Notes under the pieces: generated by a model | The model's database searches: none | What the model saw: only the letters and a program-made list of their open reading frames with translations | Told to the model about the DNA's origin: nothing | Assembly: GCA_963920525.1 (NCBI GenBank) | Contig: OY986436.1 | Span: 79,515,630-79,579,629 of the forward strand | DNA length: 64,000 nucleotides | Direction of reading: 5' to 3' | Source of the DNA: Dichetophora obliterata | Lineage: Eukaryota; Arthropoda; Insecta; Diptera; Sciomyzidae | Part shown: positions 23,740 through 34,763 of the stretch, piece after piece | Layout of the letters: each line of letters opens with the position of its first letter | Position numbering within the stretch: position 1 is the stretch's first letter | Made by a program: the position numbers and the translations under genes

Positions 23740-24205
23740 ATTAAAACGTGATCAGATCAAAACGCAATTTTTGTAGTGGAATCGTCATGACCTTGGTGGT
23801 ACTTTTACATTCTGAAAAGCAATCATCTGCTTTATAACGACACGTATGAACTCTTTGATGCACACTAAATTTTTGAAAGAAGTATTCATTCATCATTTTC
23901 AAAGTTATTCTGAAAATCAGTTAATTTTTCAACGTGACAACGCGTAGATCCACGTTTTAAAGGAAACAAAACTGTGGTTTGTAAATAAAAATATACCCTC
24001 ACTTGACTAACCGGCTTACAGCCCTGACTGCAATCCTATTGAGAACCTTTGAGATATCCTTACTGGCATGGTTTATGCGAATGGACGCCAGTATTTCAAC
24101 GTGATTGACTTGAAAGCAGCAATCAGAGAATTCTGGTCGGAAATTGGCCGAAATACACTAAAAAATATATTTTCTCATCTAACCTATAAAGTTTCATTTA
24201 GATAA
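23740..24205 (+). pseudogene. Tc1-like transposase C-terminal relic, copy B
   Basis: Despite stops and frameshifts, the region reads FQRDNA-x-IHV (second catalytic Asp), then PAYSPDCNPIENLWDIL, containing the third acidic residue of the DDE triad, and YFNVIDLKAAIREFWSEI, the usual C-terminal helix of Tc1/Bari transposases. The upstream part is shared with copy A, which is truncated. It is distinct from the Tc1 element 24559-25981, whose transposase sequence differs. Confidence 0.7.
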
Positions 24206-24558
24206 AGTTCACTTTAAAGTCCCTTTAAGCACTTTTTCATTATATCATGTCTTTTTTAGTGTTTTTTTTAGTCTTTTTTAGTGTTAAGTGTCTTTTTTAC
24301 AATAATAAACACCAAGAATCTTCTCAGAACACCTCAGATTGGTACAAAAAATTAACAGAGACAAAATATCAACGCACTTTTCCTCAAAATAAATCACTCT
24401 GACATCAAAGGACTAGACATAATAAAACTAGAACGTATCCGTTTAGGGTACACTAAAATAACACATAGTCACCTCATAAGCAACAATATTCATCCTTCCT
24501 GCCCATTCTGCATTGCACCAATCCCATAAATATCCATCATCTCATTACCAACTGCATA

Positions 24559-25981
24559 CACTGAAGAGCAAAACTGGAACAATAATACTGAAAATAAACT
24601 TTGTGGTAATATACTGATTCCATTTATTAATTTTTTTTAATTAAATTTTATATAACGATTTAACTATGCTTAAGTTAACATATGATAAAAAAAAGTTATT
24701 ATTTACATTTGGGAACTCTGCAAAATAACAACAAGAAAAAAAATAACTGTATTGTTCCAGTTTTGCACTCAATAAGAATCCGCAGAGTTTTAAGTATTTG
24801 AATTCAATTTCGTTTATGTACTCATGTTGTCAACATTTTTCTGTTTTTCTTACGTGAATATTTATAAAATGCGTGCTCTTAGTGACGATATTAAAAACAA
24901 AGTAGATTTTTTTTTGAAAAATGGACAATATTGCGAACAAACTTAAAATAAGCCATACGTCGGTCTTACGGCTCGTGAAGAAAAACAATTTTGAAATGCC
25001 AACAACCAGCAAAGGCAGGAGACCCAACAAAAATTGAAATACGCGAGGCTAGATACATTGGAAAGCTTTTAAATTCCAATAAATTGTCAACACAAACAAT
25101 AGGATTGCCGCTTTTAAACCGAAAATCGAGTGTCTGGACGTTACGACGGGCTTTAAAAGAAGCGGAATATAAAGCAAAGGAAAAGAAAAAGAAGCCTGCG
25201 TTGGCAGCCAAAAATATTTCTGCCAGAAAAGTTTTTTACAGCTGCACCAAGATTGGACAGTTTATGACGGAAGCGGTTATTTATAAAATATTATTTGTTT
25301 TTTTAAAATATCCAACCAGTTTTGATTTATCAAAGGTTATTTGGTCTGATGAGCCCAAAATAAACCGTTCTCAATCAGATGGGCGTTCTTGGTACTGGTC
25401 AAATTCAACAGGGCCTCTTCAATCGCACCAAGTAAAACAAACCATTAAATTTGGAGGGGGGAGTTTGGTGGTTTGGGGTTGTATTACACCTTTTGGAGTA
25501 GGCCCTGTCGTAAAAATCGATGGCAAGATGAACAAGGACTAGTATTTGAGCAATTTGCAGAGCAATTTGCCAATTGCCGCGGATATGCTGCGCATGTGAG
25601 TAGATAGGATCATATTCCAACAAGATAATGATCCCAAACACACTTCAAGATCAGTGCAAAATTGGATAAAAGCTCAGGATTTTAAAACCATGGAGTGGCC
25701 TCCGCAAAGCCCGGATATGAATCCAATCGAAAACTTGTGGAGTTTTTTGAAACGGCAACTTGCAAATTACGCCAATCCACCGAAGGGCATGCAATAACTT
25801 TGGGAGCGCGTTGAGGAAGAATGGGTATGCCATATCACCAGATTTCGTACACAAATTATAGTAAATGAAACATTTTTAAAGCGTTATGTAAACTTTTATT
25901 ATAAAAAAGTTAATAAACGTAATCAGTATATTACCACAATGTTTATTTTTAGTGTTATTGTTCCAGTTTTGCTCTTCAGTG
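24559..25981 (+). mobile_element. 1,423-bp Tc1-type transposon with TA duplication
   Basis: The inverted terminal repeats are about 60 bp, nearly matching (outer end CACTGAAGAGCAAAACTGGA). TA flanks both sides (24557-24558 and 25982-25983). Excision of the element plus one TA restores the flanking retrotransposon reading. Size and ends are typical of a complete Tc1 element. Confidence 0.92.
24874..25915 (+). pseudogene. Tc1 transposase (DD34E), multiply broken
   Basis: The N-terminus begins MRALSDDIKNKVDFFLKNG. It then needs frame changes to read the helix-turn-helix segment ISHTSVLRLVKKNNFEMP and the GRRPNK hinge. The longest clean frame (24991-25542) contains the first catalytic Asp in VIWSDEPKI (Asp codon 25348). 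Downstream, FQQDNDPKHTS (Asp codon 25624) and SPDMNPIENLW (Glu codon 25729) are 35 codons apart, the DD34E spacing of Tc1. Stops at 25540-25542, near 25603 and near 25796 separate these blocks. No functional product is expected. Confidence 0.88.
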
Positions 25982-26549
25982 TACATCTCACCCACATTAG
26001 ACAAAGCACCCTCCGAAATACCGACGCTCTATCTCTTATTTCTAATCCAACAACACACAATATTCTTATCATAATCAATTTTCTTAAAAAATCAAAATTA
26101 TACCACCTTATCTAGCTATTTAGTATAAGATGTCAATTACCAGTACTTCTTTCTATTAGATCTAAATGAACTATTTTCTATTTTGTACTTCTATTTCATT
26201 ATTCTTCTCCTTTATATTGTTAATGTAATAACCAAACACATATAAGCATCATATAACTATTCTTTAAATTTCTCTTTATATTACCTACTCTACATTAGTA
26301 ATGTTATCCTTCTTAGCTTAAGGCCATTGCAGCCATAGCTACTCATGTACAACTAACTTATAATTTCAATTATAAATTATGTTATCAATAAATAAATAAA
26401 ATAAAACGTATATATTTTGACTTTATTTCTTTTTTTACTCTCTTTTTATACTCAAACGAATATGAAAATTTGTATGGGGTATATTAGCTTTTTCACTTCT
26501 TTTGTAACGCGTAGACGGAGGCTTGACAGGTATAGAAAAGTATATACAT

Positions 26550-27538
26550 TAGGGCGGGTTGATTTTTTTATTTGTAAATCGTATAGCAAAAACATAAACT
26601 ACATAAAATTCTAAGAAAATTCTCCGAAGAAACCATGTATCTAAAATAAAATCCTAATCCGCGCCTCTCGACTTGAAAATTTATATGCCCCCTTTTCTAC
26701 ACTCAAAATTTTTTTACATTAAAAAAATATTCACCCAAGTAAAAAAGTTTGTATATAATTTTATATTTAATATTTTTATAAGGAACATAGATAAACAAGT
26801 CTTATTTTATAATGTAAATAAAAACAAACAAAAGAAGTGTTTTCACTCAAACACTTTCAAATATTTCAGTAATTTTTCAGTAATTTTTTTACCATAAACA
26901 AATTTTGTGTCATTAAAAGAAATAAGGTCTTTAATACATACAAAGAAGCAATTATAGAATACAAAGAAAACTTTACTTATTGGTTATATGTTAATTTTGT
27001 TAAGTCTTTTTTACTCTCCATTCTAGGTACTTTGGCACGACTTTCTATAGTTACTACTATTTGATCTAAATTTCTATAGATCAAATAAACTGAATTAGAG
27101 GTCATGTTTTTTCCTGTTTTAAGAAGTATGTTTTGCATATTTTATTCCAAAAAAAAATTTTTTTAATTATTCTTTGTTTTTTGCAAAACGCAGTTTAGGT
27201 AAAACGTGTTCTAACTACTTTTCATATAGAACGAAAATGAGAGGAGATGGAAATTGGGGTTCAACTGCTTTTTTGATAATTGAATATTTTGATTAGTCTC
27301 AAAACAAAACCTGTATTGCATAAACTATAATTGTAATAAAACATAATAGCTATATTTTTAAAAAAAAAATTTTTAGCGAAACAAGAGGAAAAAAAATTTC
27401 AAGTCGAGAGGAGTGGATTAGGGTTTGATTTTAGACCTATGGTTTCTTCGGGGAATTTTCTTAGAATTTCATGTAGATTACGTTTTTGCTATACGATTTT
27501 TCATTTTTTTTTTCATCCATACAAATAAACCCGCCCTA
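26550..27538. mobile_element. 989-bp hAT-type MITE with long inverted repeats
   Basis: The ends TAGGGCGGGTTGAT and its inverse (27526-27538) continue as imperfect inverted repeats for about 130 bp, to the AAGTCGAGAGG-type inner sequence. The flanking octamer ATATACAT is perfect on both sides (26542-26549 and 27539-27546) and fits nTnnnnAn. No transposase is present. Confidence 0.88.
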
Positions 27539-27689
27539 ATATACATTCATGATCTGCATCACTTCTTGAGTCGATTTAGCCATGACCGTCTATCCATCTG
27601 TGCTCACGATAATAGCCGTAATTTAAAATCTATCGTTACGAAATTCAATATATAATATTTATAGTAAGAAATAGAGATAATTTTTTTAA

Positions 27690-28005
27690 ATGATCCAAAT
27701 TGGCTGAAAACGACGCATACATCCCATAAAAAGTGACTACCAAAATGGTCTCTTTAAATTCCACAAAAATTAATCTCATGACTTAAAATTTTTCACAAGA
27801 CCTTTAACCGCAAATGTGTGCTCTGGGTATGAAGTCAAAATCGAATGAAAATAACGCCCATCTCCAATAAAGTGACTGTATGAAAACTGTAAAACTCCTT
27901 TAAATTCCATAAAATGAATATAATGACTTAAAATTTTGCAAATAAGATTTAATCTTAACCATGCGCTCGATGTTTAGAATTAAGTTAATGATACTAAAAC
28001 TTCGC
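27690..28005. repeat. Degenerate tandem repeat, ~150-bp unit
   Basis: Two diverged copies share AAAGTGACT, then TTTAAATTCCA(C/T)AAAA, then ATGACTTAAAATTTT, starting near 27730 and 27878. A weaker third trace follows. Noncoding. Confidence 0.5.
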
Positions 28006-28009
28006 TTGC

Positions 28010-29040
28010 AAAATAATAGAAAATTTTTTAATTTCCAAAAAAATATTGGTTTAAACTTGATATATGCTTAATACATAAGCTACAATGTATGAAGTCTAGT
28101 TTAAAATTTTAAATACTTGTATAAAAACCACGCTCAATAAAAGCGACGTAATTGAAGTGGGCAGTCAGGATCTATTTATTTAAAAAAATATAATTGCGAA
28201 AAACCCATATTTTTTTAGATACCTTTAGGAATAAACCGCATCCTATTTAAGTCGCTGAGATGGAGAAACATGTTTAAGATACTTATTTCGTAGGCGCATT
28301 TTATGGCATTTCGCAGAACGTCAGCACTATAAACACTAGACAAGATTAATTTCTTCGACACGAAAAAGTTCTTAGTTGCTTCTCTCATTTTCGTATTCTA
28401 CGTTAAATTCTATGAAGCAAACTCCTCGGGATCAAAAGGGTACCGGAAATTAGGCTGCTTCTACTTTTTTAAAGATTTTGATACCTTATACATTTCATGG
28501 CATTTATTGGACTTTTTCATAAATTTCATAATAAATGATTTTGGATATGAGAAATCTGAAGCTGGTGTTTATTTTGGCCTAAAAAAGTCAACAGTGGGCG
28601 CATAGTGGATCGGTAAACGAGAAAAATTATCTTGTAGATTTTTTATAATTGTTTTCAATGTCTTAGGTGTAAAAAGTTTTTCAGGAATTTTGGATAAGTA
28701 GGCGTTGCACCTCCCATACATTTAAAACATATTTCGTGCTATATCTTGGAAACAGGTAAAACATAGGTAACCGAATTATAGAACGAAGTCTAACAGGTTA
28801 TTTTTGAAAGTCATACATAATTTGGGAGTATTTGAACAAGCGAGCTTGGTACTCGTACCTTTCATACAACTGAAATGTACTTTGGCAACAAGCGTCTGCC
28901 GTATAAGTTTCGTCTGGTTTTGTCTCACCGTAAACACCTTTATTCTGGCATTGAAAACATTTAAGGCACAAACTGTGCAATAAAAACACAAAAATGCGTT
29001 TGATCAAATAGTAGAGCAGTGCTTTGCCCATTGGAATGTA
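28010..29040. other. Interval with no assignable gene
   Basis: AT-rich sequence. A minus-strand reading at 28798-29031 starts MGKALLYYLIKRIFVFLLHS and continues CLKCFQCQNKG, faintly like a signal peptide plus Cys pair. It has no further support, so I do not call it a gene. Confidence 0.35.
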
Positions 29041-29046
29041 TTCAGA

Positions 29047-29345
29047 ATGAGCTTATATTTTGCGCAAAGTAAAAATGTTTTACTTTCAGTGCTTAGTGGT
29101 GTTCGTAATGAAATACCTGACACAGCAATTAGAAAATTGTTATACACTCGCGACAACTTGCTTACTGGCGATGAACCCAGAAAATATGTGAAACTCACCA
29201 ACATTAAATTTTATTGTAAGGATTACGTTAATATGATTGACTTAAAGGAAACAGACATTTCATGAGCCACCTTTCACAAAGCAAATTCTGTACGCTGATT
29301 TTGATGATAATCCACCGTTCCAAGATCCGAAAATTCACACTTTCT
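29047..29345 (+). pseudogene. Unrecognised coding relic
   Basis: The frame opens at ATG 29047 with LSGVRNEIPDTAIRKLLYTR, then a DEPRKYVKLTNIKFYCKDYV segment, and stops at TGA 29263-29265. An adjoining frame continues a similar-quality reading, EPPFTKQILYADFDDNPPFQ, to about 29345 before degenerating. Composition and absence of low-complexity sequence suggest a once-real protein with a recent frameshift. I do not recognise the family, and repeats or inverted ends were not found around it. Confidence 0.35.
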
Positions 29346-29349
29346 AAAA

Positions 29350-30714
29350 CAAAATAGAGAATTAAATTTGAGCCCACAATTGAAAAAAGGCGTTGCATTA
29401 GAAAAGGACGTTCTAATAGATTGCAAATATCTTGTGAACTTGGTGATGCGATGATGATAGCTATAGGCAATTAATCGACAAACAGCTTCAGTGTGAACGA
29501 AGGTTAACTGTGATAATTCTATCTTTAACATTATATTCGTTTGCCAGTCAGCAGCAGACATTTGCAAATTTTAACCTCCCGCTCAACATTCCCACAACAA
29601 CACTCTCTACTAAATTTACAGCCGAAAAAAGTGGCAACCAGAATTTTATATGTTGCGATATGAATACAAAGCGACTATTTGACATGCGGCAAAAAGGACA
29701 AAAAACACACATTCGCTTAGATTTTTCTGCATATTTTGCATTTTTCGCCAGTTTATTTTATTCGATTATTATTATTTCTCTCATTTATTTTATACAAGTC
29801 GAATACGAGGAGACAATCGCGCTCACATTTACTTTTTATGACATGTCTGTCTCTAAATAAGTCCGTCCGCCTGTTGGACGCGCTGTCTGTCCACGCACGA
29901 ACATATATTTGTCGGTCTAACTTTGTATTTTTTTGCTTGTCTCAATGTGCTTCATTGGCGATGCTGTTGCTCAGGCCCGTAGTCAAGAGGGGATTTAAGG
30001 GTTGAAACCGCTCATGAGGTTGGAAGTATATATAAGCTTTAAATGCGACTGTTATAAGCAAACAATGATAATTTTGAAAAAGTAATGAAACAAATAATGA
30101 AAATATTTTGAAAAATTATGTCTTGATTAGTGAATATATTCTTTAAATAAATTAGTCATTATTTTAATGAAAATTTTAAAAAATCGATTGAGCAATACAA
30201 ATTTTTTTCTATTACCTTGGAGCTTATTGAAGCTAAGACTGAAAAGCTCAACTTAATTTAAAAAATGTAAAAAAATATGTGTGAAAACTAAACAAAAAGT
30301 CAATTTACTTGAAAAAAAAATTGAAAACTAATAAAAAACGGTTCATTTTAAAAAAATATTTATTCAGTTTAGAAAGTACAATATTTTTATAAAAATTAAA
30401 AAATGTTGGAAGCCATTTTTGTTTTTAATTCGATTTTTCATGCTCACATTTAAATTTAAGTGAAAAATTAGCCCATTTTTGTAAACAAACTAGCAGGCCA
30501 CTGTAATCCGCTTCTGTTTTTTTATCAATCTCTTTCCAACAATACATGTCAAGGAAATACAAAAATGTCTTCTTTTGCTTTGGACCACCGCTCCGCATTT
30601 ATATGTATCTCAATTTTCGCCTTTCTCGAGGCCCATCTGTTTCTTTTTCATTATGTATTTTTATTTATTAAGAAATCAATTTTTGAATTAATAATAGTAC
30701 ATAAAACTTAAAAT
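29350..30714. other. AT-rich interval without recognisable gene
   Basis: Poly-A/T-rich. A reading at 29510-29860 is open but has low-complexity hydrophobic runs and no recognisable domain. No repeat ends identified. Confidence 0.4.
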
Positions 30715-30717
30715 TAA

Positions 30718-30980
30718 CAGCCCTATTCTGGCAAATTAACAAATTGTTAACCAGTATTTTGAATATTTCTACGTGTTTGTTGTAATTTTTTTATTTCAAA
30801 ACAAAATTTGAAGTTAAAAAAAAAAAACTTTGATAAAAATTGTCAACTGCTTTTCAGTTATTGACAATTTCATTAAAAAATTTTGTTTTTTGAGCTTTAA
30901 ATTTTGTATTGAAAACAACAAACACATAGAAATATTAAAAATACTGGTAAACAATTTGTTAACTTGCCAGAATAGGGCTG
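30718..30980. mobile_element. 263-bp Harbinger-type MITE (family 1, copy 1)
   Basis: It starts CAGCCCTATTCTGGCAA and ends with the inverse. The inverted repeat continues about 70 bp with few mismatches. TAA flanks both sides (30715-30717, 30981-30983), the 3-bp target expected of PIF/Harbinger elements. The second copy is at 42484-43003. Confidence 0.85.
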
Positions 30981-31259
30981 TAAATACAAAATGAAAATAT
31001 TGATAATTGATAAGCAGCATCTACATTCTGATGTTCAAAATGAACAATTGGCGAAATATAGTTACATATTTAACTATTTAAAAGCAAAATCACAAGCATA
31101 AGTATTGTATTTTTTTATAAAAGTATTGTAGTGGGGTCTTAATAGAATATTTAAATATTTTGCAATTGATTAAAGGTAACTTAAATATACAAAAAACAAA
31201 TAAATATTAATATTAACCATTAAAAAGCATAGAAAGCAAATATTTATGCGCATTAAAAT

Positions 31260-33076
31260 TTAAGTGATGGAATAAAATTACATAAGAATTAAACAATTGA
31301 GATTAAATTTTAACGCACAGAGATTGGAGTATTAACAATTTCAAAGTCAAACTTAAACAGCCATGTTTTTACCTCTAAGATGAACAAATTAATATTACGA
31401 ATACAACGAATATTATTCGATAAGTAATTAAAACGTTTAGGACCAGCACATGGACACGAGTAAAAGAAGAGAGACAAGCTGTGAAACAAAACTTTAACAA
31501 AATATTGGTGATAACTTTTAAATTATAGTTATCATAGTGTCTGTTTAATAAATATCCAGATCTTTTGAAAAAACTTTAAGTAATTTATAGTAGTACAGGT
31601 GTTTAATTGGCAACACATTTAAGTTTTGAAATAAAGGGAAGCTACTATCGATTCTCCATTTATGGCAAATTAAACGAAAAGCATTTTTTGAGCAACTTAC
31701 AGAGGCTGAATTTTATTCAAATAGGTACCCCAACCCCCCCAGCATGTTATCCCATATTGCAGTTTAGAGTGGAAAATACCATGGTAGATGCAAGTTAGCA
31801 GTTTAGACGAGCAATACGAACTCAAGTGGTAGATTTTTCTAGTAGCTCCCAAGAGATATCGTTTAAGAGCAACGGTATGATCTAGCCATGACAATTTCTA
31901 GTCTAAGAACAAACCTAGATATTTAAAGGACTTAACACATTTGATTGTAAAACATTGCGGAGAACACTGATGAGATTTATTTAACGTATTTGACGCGAAA
32001 TTAGAACGACAAATATCATTACCATAAGAGAACCTCTTACAACCAGAACAATGAAAAACAAGACAACACAGGTTAATATCAGAACCAGAATTAAACCAAT
32101 GTCTCAGATGCTCTATTAAGTCATTATTTAATTCACATGTCAAATCATGCAGGGAAATACTTGCATAAGTGCATGCCATATCATCAGAAATTTCTATGAC
32201 TTTACTAAACAATGGTAGACTAAATAGAATTTGTAAATAGAATTTATAAAAGCAAGAAATAATATTGGCCCAAGTACAGACCCTAGGGGACGCCTATGTC
32301 CACATGAATTTACTGAAACTGCCATTTATTTTAACTTTTTTTACCATATTATCTAAATAAGACTGAAAACAGTTATAAATGGAGCCTCTGAACCCACATT
32401 TATACAATTTCGTGAGTAATATTTTATGATCTACAGTATCGAATGCTTTCGTTATGTCAACAAAAAGAGCTGCACAGACTTTCTTTTTATTCAGACCACT
32501 GTAAATATTATTACAAAATTTTAGTGGAGCATCTTCTGTTGACAAACCTTCTTTGAAGCCATACTGATAATTACTAAAAAAGCTGATTTTTAACAAAAAT
32601 TTGACCATTCTCGTTTTAACGGCCTTTTCAAATACTTTTGCAAAAACTGGTAGCAATGAAATGGGTCTATAGTTATTTAATTTGGTTTTAACTCATTTTT
32701 TTAATAATGGTATAACTACAGCTTTTTTAAGATTTTCAGGAAAAATTCCAAGCTCAATGCTTCTATTGAAAATATTACTGAGTACATCGCCAACATTATA
32801 GGCGACCTTCTTAAGAAAAACATTTGGAAAAAATATCATCAGAACATGAATGATAATTTTTGAGAGACATTATTACTTTGAAAAGTTCATAAAAATAAAT
32901 GGACTCAAAATATATGCTATTAGGGTAAAATGCTTCCTAATCTACACAGCAAAAAGCATCAAGAGGACCTGCATCAGAAACAACAGCTTTACCAATTTTG
33001 GCAAAAAACTTATTAAAAACGTCAGCTTTTGCAGTAGAATCCCGTACATCAGCGCCTTCAACATTGATATAGCCAA
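31260..33076 (-). pseudogene. Non-LTR reverse transcriptase fragment (jockey-like), split
   Basis: The minus strand reads, in order: NVEGADVRDSTAKADVFNKFFAKIG-type N-terminal RT region (33060-32940), an FAKVFEKAVKTRM/NYQYGFKEGLSTEDAP block with LFVDITKAFDTVDHKIL (32656-32294), a SFKYLGLFLD block (31930-31898), and YHGIFHSKLQYGITCWGG followed by DLFKRSGYLLNR (31800-31540). These are the ordered motifs of a Jockey-superfamily ORF2. The catalytic -ADD region near 32200 is frameshifted. The gene continues upstream beyond the 3-kb insertion, at 36115-36235 (KIEGNIKNEWQLVNNIL). Confidence 0.75.
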
Positions 33077-33204
33077 TAAGGGTATTCACACTGACTTGGG
33101 TAGTTGGGTAGGTTGCCAAATGCCGTACATTTTGTTTTTGTAAAGTGCCATTCTACCCAAGTACCCATCTACCAATCTACTCTAACTCCCTAGCTGGTTT
33201 GGGC

Positions 33205-33638
33205 ACACCCAAAAAAAGCTTCGTACTATGTACAAAACAATTATTATATTCTACAAAGCTGTTTGTTCTTTTCAGCCTACGAACGACTTTGTAAATAATA
33301 CAAATGACCGTTTGTACATTGTACAAAGATATATTTGTATATTTTACAAAGCATTCGTTTCATCTAAAAAGATACGAACAAATATACGAACGCTGCTGCC
33401 ACCGCTTTGTATATTATCAAACAATGTTCGTTCAGTTCACAAATTTATAGATTATAGATTTTTACAAAATAGCGTTTGTAGAATGTACAAAGTTACGAAT
33501 ACAAAAATTTTTTTCATGCGGCCAACACTACAAACGATTGTACTATGTACAAAACATTTGTACATTCTACGAATAGCCTCTGTTTTTATTTCTACAAAGA
33601 TTTTATTCGTAATTTTATCTTAAATATTTTTTGGGTGT
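33205..33638. repeat. MITE-like segment with many TTTGTA/TACAAA motifs
   Basis: Short inverted ends (ACACCCAAAAAA / TTTTTTGGGTGT) enclose 434 bp in which GTACAAA and its inverse occur at least eight times, with a CGTACTATGTACAAAACA-like block near both ends. No target duplication found. Confidence 0.4.
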
Positions 33639-33779
33639 AGATTGTTTTCTTGCCAAGTTGAGTACTTTTTCCATGTGTTACCACCTTTTGCAAAAAAAGG
33701 CAATAATTGACCTAAGGGCATCAAATTTACAATATTTGTTGTCAAGGCTAACATCTCGAATAGCACACAAAAAATATTG

Positions 33780-34700
33780 CCACACCCTCTATTTCCACAA
33801 GTTAATAAAAACGCTATATTTCAGACGAATTTGTTTATATTGGACAAACATTTGTATTTTTAATTAAGTTCGTATGACTACTGACAATTCAACAAAAAAT
33901 GGGCGTGGTTGAACTATAACTACGCATACTTTTCAGAAATTATAATTCCTGAGTTGTGCATGTTTTCACTATGAAATTTGGTTTATTTTTGCTATGAGAT
34001 CAAATCATAGGTGGTCACTAGATATAAACATTTTGCCACGCCTACATTTACCGCCGCTCTATACATATAAAATCGTTCGTGCGGTGTCTCTTAAGGTCTC
34101 AGGAACGAAAACACCTAAGGCAACAAAATTTACATTATCTGTTAATATCTCGGTTCATAAAGTTAATATCTAGGTAAATTAAAAAAACCACATCCCCTTT
34201 TACCGCCCATAAATCAATAAAAATGCTATATTTCGGACGGTTTTGATAGTATTAGACTAAAATTTGGTAATATAGTTTGCATGGTTACTGTCTGAAACAG
34301 TATTAAAACTGGGTGTCTCTTTTACAGTCCACAAATCAATAAAAATACTTTATTTAAGACGATTTTGGTCGTATAAGACTTAATTTGGTAGTTTAGTTCG
34401 TGTGGTTACCTTCGGAAACAGTACCAGAAACGGGCGTGGGTGCTCTATTGCAACGCCCACTTTTTCATTAACCAATAAAATTGACTTCTGGGCTGATTGC
34501 GCTGAAATTTCGGCAGTCAATTTGTTTTGCTCTCGAGATAGTTTAGGAAAAATTTTGCCAAACTCCCTTTTGCCGCCTACAAATCCATAAAAATGCTATA
34601 TTTTTAGACTATTAGACTAAAATTTGGTAAATTAGTGCATAAAGCTACTTTCGGAAACTGAACTAAAAATAGGCGTAGTCGCACTACAGTTATGCCAGTT
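33780..34700. repeat. Degenerate repeats, ~120-bp units
   Basis: At least four diverged copies (near 33780, 34195, 34318 and 34560) share CACAAATCAATAAAAATGCT, then ATTTCGGACG, then AGACTAAAATTTGGTA and a GGGCGTGG-type end. Noncoding. Confidence 0.55.
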
Positions 34701-34763
34701 CAGATATATAAAAAATTAAAATTTTTTTCTCCGATTGGCATCAAAATTTCTATGTGGCAGTAA

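Larger units (their letters stand above)
11995..23960. repeat. Duplicated block B, interrupted by nested insertions
   Basis: This is the second copy of block A. The left part is 11995-14379; the sequence resumes at 21626 after the non-LTR insertion, so the two sides join at the site that is contiguous in copy A near 7872-7874. A further 426 bp (about 22633-23058) is present here and absent from A. The order of pieces and the shared Tc1 relic indicate a direct segmental duplication of more than 4 kb rather than two independent single-element insertions. Confidence 0.7.
24305..26400 (+). pseudogene. 3' end of a non-LTR retrotransposon, split by Tc1
   Basis: The left piece (24305-24556) reads KLERIRLGYTKITHSHL and CPFCIAPIP. 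After the Tc1 insertion the reading resumes at 25984 with HLTHIRQSTLRNTDAL. Together these form the C-terminal region with a CCHC-like zinc motif (C-x2-C ... H-x4-C) that follows RT/RNase H in Jockey/I-type ORF2 proteins. The sequence ends in an AATAAATAAATAAAATAAAA tail near 26385-26404. It is 5'-truncated and carries stops. Dead copy. Confidence 0.65.

Noticed and set aside
28798..29031. Secreted Ly6-like small protein
   Set aside because: A hydrophobic start and one Cys pair are not enough; the expected set of further cysteines and a C-terminal anchor is missing.
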